Assembly: GCF_018326005.1 (NCBI RefSeq)
Contig: NZ_AP021903.1
Span: forward strand, 870,001-934,000
Direction: 5' to 3'
DNA: 64,000 bases
DNA from: Pseudomonas sp. Seg1
GTDB lineage: Bacteria > Pseudomonadota > Gammaproteobacteria > Pseudomonadales > Pseudomonadaceae
This document shows positions 38,283 through 47,917 of the stretch, piece by piece. Numbering within the stretch: the first letter of the stretch is position 1; each line of letters opens with the position of its first letter. The notes below the pieces were generated by a model. That model did no database searches. It was given only the letters and a program-made list of their open reading frames with translations, and had not been told where the DNA came from. The position numbers and the translations under genes are program-made.

Positions 38283-39883
38283 CGGTCATGCGCTCGAACT
38301 GGAACGCTGCGTGGCGCCAGCAGATTCTGCCGACACTGGCGGATGAAAGCTGGGATCTGATCGTGATTGGCGGCGGCATCAGCGGCGCCGGGATTCTGCG
38401 TGAAGCTGCACGCCGTGGCTGGCGCTGTTTGTTGCTGGAACAACGCGATTTTGCTTGGGGCACGTCCAGTCGCTCGTCAAAAATGGTCCATGGTGGTTTG
38501 CGATATATCGCCAAGGGCCAGTGGCGCCTGACCCGTGATTCGGTGCGCGAACGTCAGCGCTTGCTTGATGAAGCACCGGGGCTGGTCGAGCCGATGAGTT
38601 TCCTGATGCCGCACTATCGCGGCGGCTTTCCCGGGCCGCGTGTTTTCGGTGGTTTGTTATCGGTGTATGACGCGTTGGCGGGGCGGCGCAGCCATCAGTT
38701 TCATGACGCGCAGCAACTGCGCTATCTGGCACCGGGCGTGAAGGAAAACGACCTGCTCGGCGGCACCAGTTTTGTCGACGCGCTGACCGATGATGCGCGG
38801 CTGGTAATGCGTGTTTTGAGCGAGGCGCGGGCCGACGGCGCGGTGGTGCTCAACGGCGTGCGTGTCGAGCATCTGCTGCGTGAGAACGGGCGAGTGTGCG
38901 GCGTTCAGGTCGAGGACTGCGAGGCGGGCGGATCACTGCAATTGCGTTGCGGTGTGCTGGCCGTGGCGACGGGTGCCTGGGCTGAGCGCTTGCGACCGAC
39001 CGAGGCACCACGCCAATTACGGCCGTTGCGTGGCAGCCATTTGCTGCTGCCGGGCTGGCGCTTGCCGGTGGCGCAGGCCTTCACCTTTCTGCATGAGCGC
39101 GACCGTCGCCCGGTGTTCGTTTTTCCGTGGGAAGGCGCGACGGTGGTCGGCACCACGGACCTCGATCACCGCGAGGATCTGGATCAGAGCGCGAGCATTA
39201 GCGGCGAAGAGCTCGACTATCTGCTGGCGGCCTGCACGCAACAATTTCCCGCTGCGCACGTGAGCGCTGCGGATGTGCTGTCGACGTGGTCGGGCGTGCG
39301 TCCGGTGGTGGGCAGCGCGGCAGGTGAGCATCAAGGCAAACCCTCTAGCGAAACCCGTGAACACGTACTGTGGCAGGAGCCCGGTTGCGTCACGCTGGCC
39401 GGCGGCAAGCTGACGACGTTTCGCCCGCAAGCCATCGAAGTGCTCAAGGCTTGCGCGAGCATGCTTGATCGTCCTTTCGTTGATGATGCTGCGCCAGTGT
39501 TTGCCGCTGTGCCGGCGCTGCCGATCCCGGTCCTGAGCAGCCATCAATGGCGACGTCTCGCCGGACGCCATGGTCGTGACCTGCCAAGGCTGGCGCAACT
39601 GCTCGCAGACGTCGGCCACGATACGGTCGCCGCCACGGACACTCTGTGGGCCGAACTGGCTTTCGCCTGTGAGTCGGAAATGGTTCTTCACCTCGACGAT
39701 CTGTTGCTGCGCCGCACGCGTCTCGGTTTGCTGCTACCCCTCGGTGGCGAAGGTTATTTCGCGCCGATTCGCCGACTCTGCCAGCCGCGACTGGGCTGGA
39801 GCGACGAGTGCTGGCAAGAGGAAGTACAGCGTTATCAGGCGTTGTGGCAACGCCATCACGGTCTGCCGGATGCCACGCCTTGA
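38279..39883 (+). CDS. GlpD/GlpA-like FAD glycerol-3-phosphate dehydrogenase
   Basis: A 534-residue flavoprotein that would oxidise a glycerol-3-phosphate-type substrate to the dihydroxyacetone phosphate form and pass electrons to quinone. The dinucleotide motif GGGISGAG is at 31-38. [20 protein letters not shown] and [10 protein letters not shown] are the GlpD signatures, and the C-terminal cap domain is present. It overlaps the AGPS-like gene (ATGA), implying a shared complex or pathway. It is unlikely to be the housekeeping GlpD, which normally sits with glpFKR; a specialised substrate such as a 1-O-alkylglycerol phosphate is possible. Confidence 0.88.
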   Translation: MTVMRSNWNAAWRQQILPTLADESWDLIVIGGGISGAGILREAARRGWRCLLLEQRDFAWGTSSRSSKMVHGGLRYIAKGQWRLTRDSVRERQRLLDEAPGLVEPMSFLMPHYRGGFPGPRVFGGLLSVYDALAGRRSHQFHDAQQLRYLAPGVKENDLLGGTSFVDALTDDARLVMRVLSEARADGAVVLNGVRVEHLLRENGRVCGVQVEDCEAGGSLQLRCGVLAVATGAWAERLRPTEAPRQLRPLRGSHLLLPGWRLPVAQAFTFLHERDRRPVFVFPWEGATVVGTTDLDHREDLDQSASISGEELDYLLAACTQQFPAAHVSAADVLSTWSGVRPVVGSAAGEHQGKPSSETREHVLWQEPGCVTLAGGKLTTFRPQAIEVLKACASMLDRPFVDDAAPVFAAVPALPIPVLSSHQWRRLAGRHGRDLPRLAQLLADVGHDTVAATDTLWAELAFACESEMVLHLDDLLLRRTRLGLLLPLGGEGYFAPIRRLCQPRLGWSDECWQEEVQRYQALWQRHHGLPDATP

Positions 39884-39903
39884 TGTCCCTTGAAGAGAGC
39901 TCC

Positions 39904-41472
39904 ATGGATAACCCACCGAACAAGCGTTACCTGCTGGCCATCGACAACGGCACCCAGAGCGTGCGCGCGCTGCTCTTTGATTTACAGGGCAATCTGCTCG
40001 GCAAAGGCAAGGTCGAATTGCAGGCGTATTACTCGACGCAACCGGGTTGGGCCGAGCAGGATCCGGAATATTACTGGGCGAAACTCGGCGAGGCCTGTCA
40101 GCAGGTGTGGGCGCAAACCGGGATTGATCGCTCGCAGATTGCCGGTGTTTCCCTGACCACTCAGCGCGGCACGGTGATCAATGTCGATGCCGAGGGCAAA
40201 CCGCTGCGCCCGGCCATTCTGTGGCTCGATCAACGCCAGAGTGAAGTCGAAGGCGGGATCAAGGGACCGTGGGGCTGGCTGTTCAAACTGGTCGGCGCGC
40301 AAGCGACCGTGGATTATTTTCGGGCCCAGGCCGAGGCTAACTGGATCGCCAGACACCAGCCGGATATCTGGGCGGCGACCGACAAATTTTTGCTGCTCTC
40401 TGGGTTTCTCACTCATCGCTTGTGCGGGCAGTTTGTCGACTCGGTGGGCTGTTGCGTCGGCTACCTGCCGTTCGACTTCAAGCGTCTGAAATGGGCCGCG
40501 CCTTCCGACTGGAAATGGCAGGCGTTGGCGGTGCGTCCCGAGCAATTGCCGAGCCTGCACAAACCCGGTGAAACCCTCGGCTACATCACCGCCCAAGCCA
40601 GCCGCCATACCGGGATCCCCGAAGGCCTGCCGCTGATTGCCGCCGGTGCCGACAAGGCCTGCGAAGTGGTCGGTTCCGGCGTGGTCGATGCGGGCACGGT
40701 GTGCCTGTCCTACGGCACCACGGCGACGATCACCAGCACCCGCTCGCGCTATCTGGAAATCGTCCCGTTGATCCCGCCGTATCCGTCGGCGGTGCCGGAT
40801 CAGTTCAACTGCGAGGTGATGATTTATCGCGGTTACTGGATGGTCAGCTGGTTCAAGAACGAGTTCGGTTTGCGCGAAATGCAGCAGGCGAAAGCGCAGG
40901 GCATTGAGCCCGAAGAGCTCTTCGATGCGCTGGTCAACGAGGTGCCGCCGGGGTCGATGGGTTTGATGCTGCAACCCTACTGGTCGCCGGGCATTCGTGA
41001 GCCGGGCGTGGAGGCCAAAGGCGCGATGATCGGCTTCGGCGACGTGCACACCCGCGCGCATATCTACCGGGCGATTCTGGAAGGGCTGGCGTATGCCTTG
41101 CGTCAGGGCATGGAGAAGATCGAGAAGCGTTCGAAGGTCTCGATCAAGCGTCTGCGGGTGGCGGGCGGTGGCTCGCAGAGTGATGCGGCGATGCAGCTCA
41201 CGGCGAATATTTTCGGGTTGCCCGCCGAGCGTCCGCATGTGTATGAAGCGTCGGGTCTGGGCGCGGCGATTTGTTGTGCGGTGGGGTTGGGGTTGCACGC
41301 GGATTTCCCCACGGCCATCGCCGCGATGACCCGGGTGGGCGCGGTATTCACGCCGCAACCCGAGGCGCAAAAAATCTACGAACAACTCTACAAAGACGTC
41401 TACCTGCGCATGTACCGCCAGCTCAAACCGCTGTACCAGAGCATCCGCAAGATCACCGGTTACCCCGCTTGA
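39904..41472 (+). CDS. FGGY-family carbohydrate/polyol kinase
   Basis: A 522-residue kinase with the FGGY two-domain fold. The phosphate-binding motif DNGTQS is at 14-19. Active-site stretch [20 protein letters not shown] and [11 protein letters not shown] lie in domain I, and [28 protein letters not shown] plus [20 protein letters not shown] in domain II. It is the third gene of the operon, 20 nt after the GlpD-like gene. In a GlpD plus AGPS context it likely phosphorylates glycerol or a glycerol derivative. The ATG at 39904 follows AGAGAG. Confidence 0.9.
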   Translation: MDNPPNKRYLLAIDNGTQSVRALLFDLQGNLLGKGKVELQAYYSTQPGWAEQDPEYYWAKLGEACQQVWAQTGIDRSQIAGVSLTTQRGTVINVDAEGKPLRPAILWLDQRQSEVEGGIKGPWGWLFKLVGAQATVDYFRAQAEANWIARHQPDIWAATDKFLLLSGFLTHRLCGQFVDSVGCCVGYLPFDFKRLKWAAPSDWKWQALAVRPEQLPSLHKPGETLGYITAQASRHTGIPEGLPLIAAGADKACEVVGSGVVDAGTVCLSYGTTATITSTRSRYLEIVPLIPPYPSAVPDQFNCEVMIYRGYWMVSWFKNEFGLREMQQAKAQGIEPEELFDALVNEVPPGSMGLMLQPYWSPGIREPGVEAKGAMIGFGDVHTRAHIYRAILEGLAYALRQGMEKIEKRSKVSIKRLRVAGGGSQSDAAMQLTANIFGLPAERPHVYEASGLGAAICCAVGLGLHADFPTAIAAMTRVGAVFTPQPEAQKIYEQLYKDVYLRMYRQLKPLYQSIRKITGYPA

Positions 41473-41490
41473 TAAAACATCGCAATCCCC

Positions 41491-41580
41491 TTGTAGGAGT
41501 GAGCCTGCTCGCGATATCGGAGTGTCAGCCAGCATCTATCTGACTGACGCAGCGCTATCGCGAGCAGGCTCACTCCTACA
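41491..41580. repeat. REPIN, GAGTGAGCCTGCTCGCG subtype
   Basis: TTGTAGGAGTGAGCCTGCTC (41491-) and its inverse ending at 41580 form nearly perfect arms of about 25 bp around a 40-bp spacer. It lies 18 nt after the kinase stop. Confidence 0.88.
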
Positions 41581-41715
41581 GGGGGCTGTGGCGTTTTTTA
41601 TATTGGGTATGTGGCGCTATCGGAGAACTTTTCTGGTGAGATCGGACAGTGTCAGCGGCGGAGTCGGTTGTTAGGCTCGACCCCCACGGCACATCCAATA
41701 AAAAGAACCAGAAGC

Positions 41716-43005
41716 ATGAAGCTGACATTCCTCCTGTTGCTGCTTTTTGCAACGGCCCCGAGCGCTTGGGGCTGGTCGAACCATACGGTGGGCAGCTATC
41801 TGGCGTTGCAGGATCTGCCAGCGTTGCGCGATGCGCCACAGGTGGATGTCGAACCGCTGGAGCAGTTTCTCACCGAGCAATATCCGGCCATCGTCGCACT
41901 GCTGGAACAACAGGAAAACTTCGCCCGCGAACACTTCGCGCAATACCCGCCACGCCCCGACCAGCTGAAATTGCCCGCAGTCCCCAGTGACAATCTGCGC
42001 CACGATTTCCTCACCGCGTTGCGCATCAATCCGCTCATTCATCTGGCGATGGTCATCCAGCCGTTGCCGGGCAAAGACCTGTCCGAGCGTGAGCACCTCA
42101 GCGCCGATCAGGTCATGGTCGAACAGACCCTCTCACCGTGGAATCGCCAACGCTTCATCGTTGTCGCCGACGGCGAAAAAGTCGCGGCGCTTGCGGTGCT
42201 CGCCAGCGCCGCCGACGAACCGGATTACGGCCACGACATCAACCTGTTCAGCGACAACCCGGGCGCAGTCGCTGCGGTCTATGGTTTCGGCCCGCAGCCG
42301 TTCGGCGATGCGCGTTTCCAGTACAGCTCGCAGGCACCGTTCCACATGGGCTTCTTCCATGAAAGCGCGGTGGTGTATGCCGCTGCCGGGTTTCTTCAGC
42401 GCAGTTGGCCGGACTGGCGCGCCTATCAATACATGGGCCTGGCGCGACTGGCGTTTGCCAGCGGCCATCCCTATTGGGGTTATCGCTTTCTCGGCTGGGG
42501 CATGCACCACGTGCAGGATCTGACCCAGCCCTATCACGCCAAGCCGCTGCCCGGCGTCGACCTCGCCAGTCTATTACTGCTGGAAGGCAAGGCGCTGGCC
42601 GGTTTCGCCGATGACAAACAGGCGTCCATCGAACGCGTTGCCACCCGGCATATGGAAATCGAAAAGTATCAGTCGAGTTGGCTACGGCGTTTGCTGCGTG
42701 CCGGACAAGCGCATCCGATGCTCGACGCTTACAGCGATTTTGCCCAGGACAAACAGTACCCGCCGTACTCCGTGGACTACTTGCGCGAGGTGGTCAGCGC
42801 CGAGTCCGTCGACGACTCCGCCGCGTTCGATGAAGCGATCGGTCAGTGGCTTGAGACTGCGCCGGACACCAGTGATTTCAGCAGCGGCAATCAGCTGCAA
42901 CGCGAAGATTTCAATCATCCGGCACTGAATCAGCAGCTGTTCAAACTGCTCGGCCATTTCGGCTCGCACAGCCGGATTTATGTCAGCGCGGGATTGGTTC
43001 CATAG
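41716..43005 (+). CDS. Secreted Zn-phospholipase-C/S1-P1-nuclease-like protein
   Basis: A 429-residue protein. A signal peptide ends at about residue 19, so the mature chain begins with Trp20, then His23 (WSNHTVGSY). Zn-dependent phospholipases C use the N-terminal Trp as a metal ligand. The motif HHVQDLTQPYH (264-274) matches the zinc-binding HxxxDxxxPxH of the family. It would release diacyl- or alkyl-acylglycerol from phospholipids in the periplasm or outside (inference). The ATG follows CCAGAAG. It lies between the kinase operon and the DUF1302 gene on the same strand. Confidence 0.72.
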   Translation: MKLTFLLLLLFATAPSAWGWSNHTVGSYLALQDLPALRDAPQVDVEPLEQFLTEQYPAIVALLEQQENFAREHFAQYPPRPDQLKLPAVPSDNLRHDFLTALRINPLIHLAMVIQPLPGKDLSEREHLSADQVMVEQTLSPWNRQRFIVVADGEKVAALAVLASAADEPDYGHDINLFSDNPGAVAAVYGFGPQPFGDARFQYSSQAPFHMGFFHESAVVYAAAGFLQRSWPDWRAYQYMGLARLAFASGHPYWGYRFLGWGMHHVQDLTQPYHAKPLPGVDLASLLLLEGKALAGFADDKQASIERVATRHMEIEKYQSSWLRRLLRAGQAHPMLDAYSDFAQDKQYPPYSVDYLREVVSAESVDDSAAFDEAIGQWLETAPDTSDFSSGNQLQREDFNHPALNQQLFKLLGHFGSHSRIYVSAGLVP

Positions 43006-43063
43006 CCATCGCCTCAGCGTTGCGCGAACACAAAAACAATAAGAACAGGGAAGGAGAAAACTC

Positions 43064-45022
43064 ATGATCAACACTCGATTGCGCCTGGCGGGCGCGGCGC
43101 TCCCCGGTGTCGGCCTGGCCGGGTTGCTGCAACTCTGCGCGGTCGATGGTGCGCAGGCTGCGGAGTTCAGCGTGCTGGACAAACAGGTCACCGGCTCGTT
43201 CGACACGACCTTGTCCTACGGCCGTTTGTGGCGCGTGCAGGGCCGCGACAAGACCAACGATGACGTCAACACCAACGACGGCAATCGCAACTTCGACACC
43301 GGACTGGTTTCCGAGGTGTACAAGATTACTTCGGAGCTTGAGGCCAACTATCAGAACTACGGTTTGTTCGTGCGCGGCACAGCATTCTACGACACGCAAC
43401 TGATGGACAAGCGCAACGACTACTACCGCAACAACAACCCGTCACAACCGAGCCAGAGCTACCCGCAGGACGACCGTTTCACCAGCCAGACCCGCGACAT
43501 CGCCGGCAGCCGCATCGAGATGCTCGACGCCTATGTCCACGGCAGTTGGGACGTTGCGCAGATGCCGGTGACCGCGCGCGTCGGTCGGCAGGTGTTCAAC
43601 TGGGGCGAGGGGATTTTCTATCGCGGCGGGATCAATACGACCAACCCGGTGGACGCGGCCAAGTACCGCTTGCCCGGCGCCGAAGTGAAGGAAGTGCTGG
43701 TGCCGGTGGAGGCGCTGAGCTTCAACATCGGCCTCACCGACAGCCTGACCATGGAGAGTTTCTACCAGACCAACTGGAAGGAAACCCGCATCGATCCGGT
43801 CGGCACGTTCTACTCGCAGACCGACCTGTTCGCCGACGGCGGCAACACCGGGTACAACAACTTCAGCGGCACCGCGCTCGACACGCCAGTGCCGGGGTTT
43901 GGCAACGTCATCGGTCTTTACAGTGCCTTGGGCAACAACCCGTTGCTGAGCCAGGCCCTGCAAACCACCGGGCTGTACGCCAACGGCGTGACGCCGGCCT
44001 ACGGCAATACGCTCAAGGTCGCGTCTATCGGCAAGGACTACAACGCGCGCAACGACGGCCAGTTCGGTTTCGCCTTTCGCTACATTGCCGAACAGCTCAA
44101 CAGCACCGAGTTCGGCTTGTATATGGTCAATTACCACGCCAAGGAGCCGACCATCGCTGCTGATCTGGGGGGTTACAAGGGCATCGACATGAATGCCCTG
44201 ACCAATCTGTTGGCGGGTGTCGCGGGCAGTCAGGCCGGCGCACTGGCCAACGGTCTGGCCACGGCGGATGTGATGGGCAATATCCAGGCGCATCGGCGCT
44301 ATGCCGAAGACATCCGCATGTACGGTTTCAGCTTCAACACCACGTTGGGTGAGGCCTCGGTGTTTGGTGAAATTGCCTATCGGCCAAACCTGCCGATCGG
44401 TGTTGCGGCGACCAACGATCTGATTGGCGATCTGGCCAATGGTGCAGCGGCGGCAGTGACCGGCAAAGCGATCAACGTCGGCGGGCAGATGGTCACTCTC
44501 GACAGCCAGATCAACAACGCCGAGCGCGTGGAAGCGTTCAACACTTCGCTGGGCACCATCTACAACTTCGGCCCGACGGCGTCGTTCGACTCGCTGTTCG
44601 GCATCTTCGAACTGGCCTCCGAACACTTGCGTGGCAGCAGTCTGCAATACACCGCGTATGACGGCAGTCGTCGTTACTACGCTGGCACCGGTAACTATTC
44701 CTATGTGTCCGGTGGCGATCGTGACGATCAGGTCAATCGTGATTCCTACAGCTACACCGCCATGCTCAACGGTACGTGGAACGACGTGTACGCCGGGGTC
44801 AACGTCTCGCCCTACATCGTTTACAAGGACGATTTCGAGGGCAACAGCTATCAGGCCGGCAACACCATCGAAGGTCGCAAGGCCTACACGCTGGGGATCA
44901 AGGCCAACTACCAGAACAAGCTTGAGGCCGAGTTGCAGTACACCGAGTTCTACGGCGGCGGGCAGAACAACGGCATTCGTGACCGCGACAACGTCGGGTT
45001 CAACCTCAAGTATTTCCTGTGA
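43064..45022 (+). CDS. DUF1302 outer-membrane beta-barrel protein
   Basis: A 652-residue protein with signal peptide to about residue 33 (GAQA|AEF) and strands of alternating pattern ending in the outer-membrane-type C-terminal Phe-Leu (GFNLKYFL). Family landmarks are VTGSFDTTLSYGRLWRVQ, VGRQVFNWGEGIFYRGGINT and TNWKETRIDP. DUF1302 proteins pair with DUF1329 proteins near pathways for hydrophobic compounds (sterols, lipids, hydrocarbons). It is probably a channel for a hydrophobic substrate. GGAAGGAG precedes the ATG. A REPIN lies between it and DUF1329. Confidence 0.92.
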   Translation: MINTRLRLAGAALPGVGLAGLLQLCAVDGAQAAEFSVLDKQVTGSFDTTLSYGRLWRVQGRDKTNDDVNTNDGNRNFDTGLVSEVYKITSELEANYQNYGLFVRGTAFYDTQLMDKRNDYYRNNNPSQPSQSYPQDDRFTSQTRDIAGSRIEMLDAYVHGSWDVAQMPVTARVGRQVFNWGEGIFYRGGINTTNPVDAAKYRLPGAEVKEVLVPVEALSFNIGLTDSLTMESFYQTNWKETRIDPVGTFYSQTDLFADGGNTGYNNFSGTALDTPVPGFGNVIGLYSALGNNPLLSQALQTTGLYANGVTPAYGNTLKVASIGKDYNARNDGQFGFAFRYIAEQLNSTEFGLYMVNYHAKEPTIAADLGGYKGIDMNALTNLLAGVAGSQAGALANGLATADVMGNIQAHRRYAEDIRMYGFSFNTTLGEASVFGEIAYRPNLPIGVAATNDLIGDLANGAAAAVTGKAINVGGQMVTLDSQINNAERVEAFNTSLGTIYNFGPTASFDSLFGIFELASEHLRGSSLQYTAYDGSRRYYAGTGNYSYVSGGDRDDQVNRDSYSYTAMLNGTWNDVYAGVNVSPYIVYKDDFEGNSYQAGNTIEGRKAYTLGIKANYQNKLEAELQYTEFYGGGQNNGIRDRDNVGFNLKYFL

Positions 45023-45056
45023 GTTTCACACTCAACGCTTGGGACAACTCATCCCC

Positions 45057-45149
45057 CTGTGGAAGCGGGCTTGCCCGCGATGACGGCAGCACATTCGACA
45101 TCAATGGTGGCTGAACCACCGCTATCGCTGGCAAGCCAGCTCCCACAGG
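45057..45149. repeat. Hybrid REPIN with arms of two subtypes
   Basis: The left arm (CTGTGGAAGCGGGCTTGCCC, 45057-45082) belongs to the GCGGGCTTGCCCGC subtype and the right arm (45124-45149) to the GCTGGCAAGCCAGC subtype. The two can pair only through the outer CCTGTGG/CCACAGG and partial core. Confidence 0.85.
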
Positions 45150-45171
45150 TTTTTGTATTTTGGAGAAGAAC

Positions 45172-46545
45172 ATGTTCCACACTTCGCGATTGGCCAAGAC
45201 CACGTTGGCGCTCGTCATGAGTCTGGCGGCCAGTAGTGTTTTCGCCGCCATCACCCCGCAACAAGCCGAACAACTGAAAACCACCCTTACCCCGATGGGC
45301 GCCGAGCGGGCCGGCAACGCCGCTGGCACTATTCCCGCCTGGGCCGGCGGCATCAACCAGGCCCCGGCCGGTTACAAACCGGGTCAGCACCACCCTGATC
45401 CCTACGCGGCGGACAAACCGCTGTTCACCATCACCAAAGCCAACCTCGACCAATACAAGGCCCACCTCAGCCCAGGTCAGATCGCGTTGTTCAACAGCTA
45501 CCCCGACACCTTCCAGATGCCGATCTACCCTTCGCGGCGTTCCGGTTCGGCCCCCCAGTGGCTGTACGACAACACCCTGAAAAATGCCACCTCGGCCAAG
45601 CTGCTCGAAGGCGGCAGCGGTTTTTCCGATGCCTATGGCGGCGTACCGTTCCCGGTACCCAAGGACGGCATCGAAGTGCTGTGGAATCACATCACCCGTT
45701 ATCGCGGCATCTACGTCGTGCGTCGCGCTTCCGAAGCGCCCGTACAACGCAACGGCAGCTTTGCATTGGTCACTTCGCAGCAGGAAGCCCTGTTCAATTT
45801 CTACCGCCCGGGCGGCCAGTTCGCCGACCTGAAAAACATCCTGTTCTACTACGTCGCTTTCGTGAAAAGTCCGGCACGGCTGGCCGGCGGTGCCGCGCTG
45901 GTGCACGAGATGCTCGACCAGCTCAAGGACCCGCGCCAGGCCTGGGTCTACGACGCCGGCCAACGTCGCGTGCGCCGCGCGCCGAACCTTGCGTATGACA
46001 CGCCGATCGCGTCCTCCGATGGCTTGCGCACGGCGGACGACACCGACCTGTTCAACGGCTCGCCGGATCGCTACGAGTGGAAACTCAAGGGCAAACAGGA
46101 AATCTACATCCCCTACAACAACTACAAAGTCGGCAGCCCCGACGTTAAATACGCGCAACTGCTCACCCCGGGCCACCTCAACCCGCAATACACCCGCTAC
46201 GAGCTACACCGGGTGTGGGTGGTCGAAGGCAACCTCAAACCCGGCGCACGACATATCTACTCCAAGCGCGTGCTGTTTCTCGATGAGGACAGCTGGGGCG
46301 CCGCACTGGTCGACCAATACGACGGACGCGGGGAGTTGTGGCGCGTGTCGATGGCCTACCTGAAAAACTTCTACGACCTGCCAACGACGTGGAGTGCGCT
46401 GGATGTTTTCCACGATTTGCAGGCCCGCCGTTACTACGTGCAGAACCTGGATAACGAAGAAGCAGAAACCGTGGATTTCGCGCAGCCTGTGCCGGAGGAC
46501 GCGTATTTCATGCCGTCGGCGTTGCGCCAGCGTGGGACGCGGTGA
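45172..46545 (+). CDS. DUF1329 periplasmic lipid-handling-like protein
   Basis: A 457-residue protein with signal peptide ending at about residue 25 (SSVFA|AIT). It carries the DUF1329 landmarks LTPMGAERAGNAAGTIPAWA, GGVPFPVPKDGIEVLWNHI and KQEIYIPYNNYKVGSPD. The family resembles LolA/LolB-like beta-shells and almost always accompanies a DUF1302 barrel. Together they likely carry a hydrophobic ligand across the periplasm. The ATG at 45172 follows GGAGAAG. The usual MMPL/RND partner gene is absent here. Confidence 0.92.
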   Translation: MFHTSRLAKTTLALVMSLAASSVFAAITPQQAEQLKTTLTPMGAERAGNAAGTIPAWAGGINQAPAGYKPGQHHPDPYAADKPLFTITKANLDQYKAHLSPGQIALFNSYPDTFQMPIYPSRRSGSAPQWLYDNTLKNATSAKLLEGGSGFSDAYGGVPFPVPKDGIEVLWNHITRYRGIYVVRRASEAPVQRNGSFALVTSQQEALFNFYRPGGQFADLKNILFYYVAFVKSPARLAGGAALVHEMLDQLKDPRQAWVYDAGQRRVRRAPNLAYDTPIASSDGLRTADDTDLFNGSPDRYEWKLKGKQEIYIPYNNYKVGSPDVKYAQLLTPGHLNPQYTRYELHRVWVVEGNLKPGARHIYSKRVLFLDEDSWGAALVDQYDGRGELWRVSMAYLKNFYDLPTTWSALDVFHDLQARRYYVQNLDNEEAETVDFAQPVPEDAYFMPSALRQRGTR

Positions 46546-46600
46546 GGAAGGACTGCCGTTCGGAAGATCGCCGGATTTTTGCACGGCAGGATGTGCTAGC

Positions 46601-46628
46601 CTGCAATCAATGATTTCATTGATTGCAG
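46601..46628. promoter_or_regulatory. Perfect 13-bp inverted repeat, FitA-type operator
   Basis: CTGCAATCAATGA (46601-46613) and TCATTGATTGCAG (46616-46628) are perfect inverse copies around TT. The palindrome lies 9 nt before the antitoxin ATG and partly merges with its ribosome site, the expected place for RHH antitoxin autoregulation. Confidence 0.8.
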
Positions 46629-46637
46629 GAGGGCGTC

Positions 46638-46883
46638 ATGGCCAGCATCACGATTCGAAACCTTGATGAGAAGCTGAAAGAACAACTGCGTATTACCGCA
46701 GCGCACAACGGACATTCCATGGAGGAGGAGGCTCGCCTCATTTTGGGTAGAGCCTTGGCGACTGTTGATCGCGCCGGTGGACTTGGCAGCCGGATACGCA
46801 ACCGTTTCAATGCTGTCGGCGGAGTTGACCTCGACTTGCCAGAGCGTTCAGAGAAAGCCACTGCGGTGGATTTCTCTGAATGA
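46638..46883 (+). CDS. FitA-like ribbon-helix-helix antitoxin
   Basis: An 81-residue protein with an N-terminal ribbon-helix-helix (ASITIRNLDEKLKEQLRITA; NGHSMEEEARLILGRAL) that binds the operator, and a C-terminal tail (about 50-81) that would wrap the PIN toxin. AGGAGGG lies seven bases before the ATG. The stop overlaps the toxin start (ATGA). Confidence 0.92.
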   Translation: MASITIRNLDEKLKEQLRITAAHNGHSMEEEARLILGRALATVDRAGGLGSRIRNRFNAVGGVDLDLPERSEKATAVDFSE

Positions 46884-47299
46884 TCGTGCTCGATACCAAC
46901 GTTCTTTCAGAGTTTATGCGTGTCAAGCCAGACGACCGGGTGCTTGTCTGGGTGGATGCGCAGCCAGCGATGGATCTGGCAGTCAGCGCGGTGACAGTGG
47001 CAGAAATACTCCACGGCATCGCACGCCTGCCATCTGGCAAGCGCAAACAAAAACTTGAGGCTCATGCCATGGCGATGTTCGAACAGGATTTTGCCGGACG
47101 CATTTTGCCGTTCGATGCGCACGCCGCTGTCGAATACGCAACGCTAGTCGCGGAGTGCGAGTCAAAGGGTCGCGCGGCTTCGATGGCTGATGCGCAAATT
47201 GCTGCTATCTGCCGAACGCATGGTGTTCCCATAGCCACCCGTAACGTGAAGGATTTTGAGTTCAGTGGTGTCGAGGTGATAAATCCTTGGCAGAGCTGA
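46880..47299 (+). CDS. FitB/VapC-like PIN-domain RNase toxin
   Basis: A 139-residue PIN-domain endoribonuclease. Acidic metal ligands are present at Asp5 (LDTNV), Glu42 (VAEILHG), Asp104 (MADAQIA) and Asp125 (NVKDF). It ends FSGVEVINPW, the FitB-type C-terminus. It is coupled by 4 nt to the antitoxin. An intact pair with intact operator suggests a functional module. Confidence 0.93.
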   Translation: MIVLDTNVLSEFMRVKPDDRVLVWVDAQPAMDLAVSAVTVAEILHGIARLPSGKRKQKLEAHAMAMFEQDFAGRILPFDAHAAVEYATLVAECESKGRAASMADAQIAAICRTHGVPIATRNVKDFEFSGVEVINPWQS

Positions 47300-47341
47300 G
47301 TCACTTCATAGCTAACAAAATCATAAGAAAAAGGTGGTCGC

Positions 47342-47773
47342 ATGAAGCGTAAAAAGGTTGGAACGAGCAGGTTGGACTCCTTCATGGTTGATGATTTTCC
47401 CGTTCTTGCCGGTCTAGCGGACCCGATAAAAAACGACGGTGAGTTGCAAGTGCGAATGGCCCTGATTGATGAGTTTTACTCGCATGCTGACAGTGAAGAT
47501 CACGCAGCGGCGCGGTTTGCGGAATTGGTTGCTGATCGGGTGTATGAGTACGAGGCTGAAACGGTTTTGATTCCTTACTCATCCCAATCAGAAGCGCTGG
47601 CGTTTCTGATTTTGGAAAGAGGAGTCAAACAGAAGGATTTGTCTGAGATCGCAACTCAGAGTGCTGTTTCAGAGATATTGAATAACAAGCGAAAAATGAC
47701 GGTTGCTCAAATCAAAGGTTTTGCCGAATTCTTTAAAGTGCCGGTTGAGTTCTTCATGCATGGCGTGGTTTGA
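47342..47773 (+). CDS. HigA-like antitoxin / XRE regulator, orphan
   Basis: A 143-residue protein of the COG5499-type antitoxin group. An N-terminal region of about 75 residues (ELQVRMALIDEFYSHADSED) is followed by a Cro/C1 helix-turn-helix (GVKQKDLSEIATQSAVSEIL, NNKRKMTVAQIKGFAEFFKV). In intact modules a HigB/RelE toxin of about 100 residues sits directly upstream; here the upstream gene is the PIN toxin, 42 nt away, so this antitoxin has no cognate partner in view. AAGGTGG is the ribosome site. Confidence 0.88.
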   Translation: MKRKKVGTSRLDSFMVDDFPVLAGLADPIKNDGELQVRMALIDEFYSHADSEDHAAARFAELVADRVYEYEAETVLIPYSSQSEALAFLILERGVKQKDLSEIATQSAVSEILNNKRKMTVAQIKGFAEFFKVPVEFFMHGVV

Positions 47774-47797
47774 CTTGATGCGGTGACAGGTCTAACG

Positions 47798-47890
47798 CAA
47801 TCGCGGGCAAGCCCGCTCCCACAGGTATGGAGTCGAACACAAACGCTGTGAACGACCGAAAACCTGTGGGAGCGGGCTTGCCCGCGATTG
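47798..47890. repeat. REPIN, GCGGGCTTGCCCGC subtype
   Basis: CAATCGCGGGCAAGCCCGCT through ACAGG (47798-47825) and its exact inverse (47863-47890) enclose a 37-bp spacer. It lies between the HigA-like and chemoreceptor genes, which converge here. Confidence 0.88.
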
Positions 47891-47917
47891 GATCTACGCT
47901 ATGACGCTGAGTGAAGG

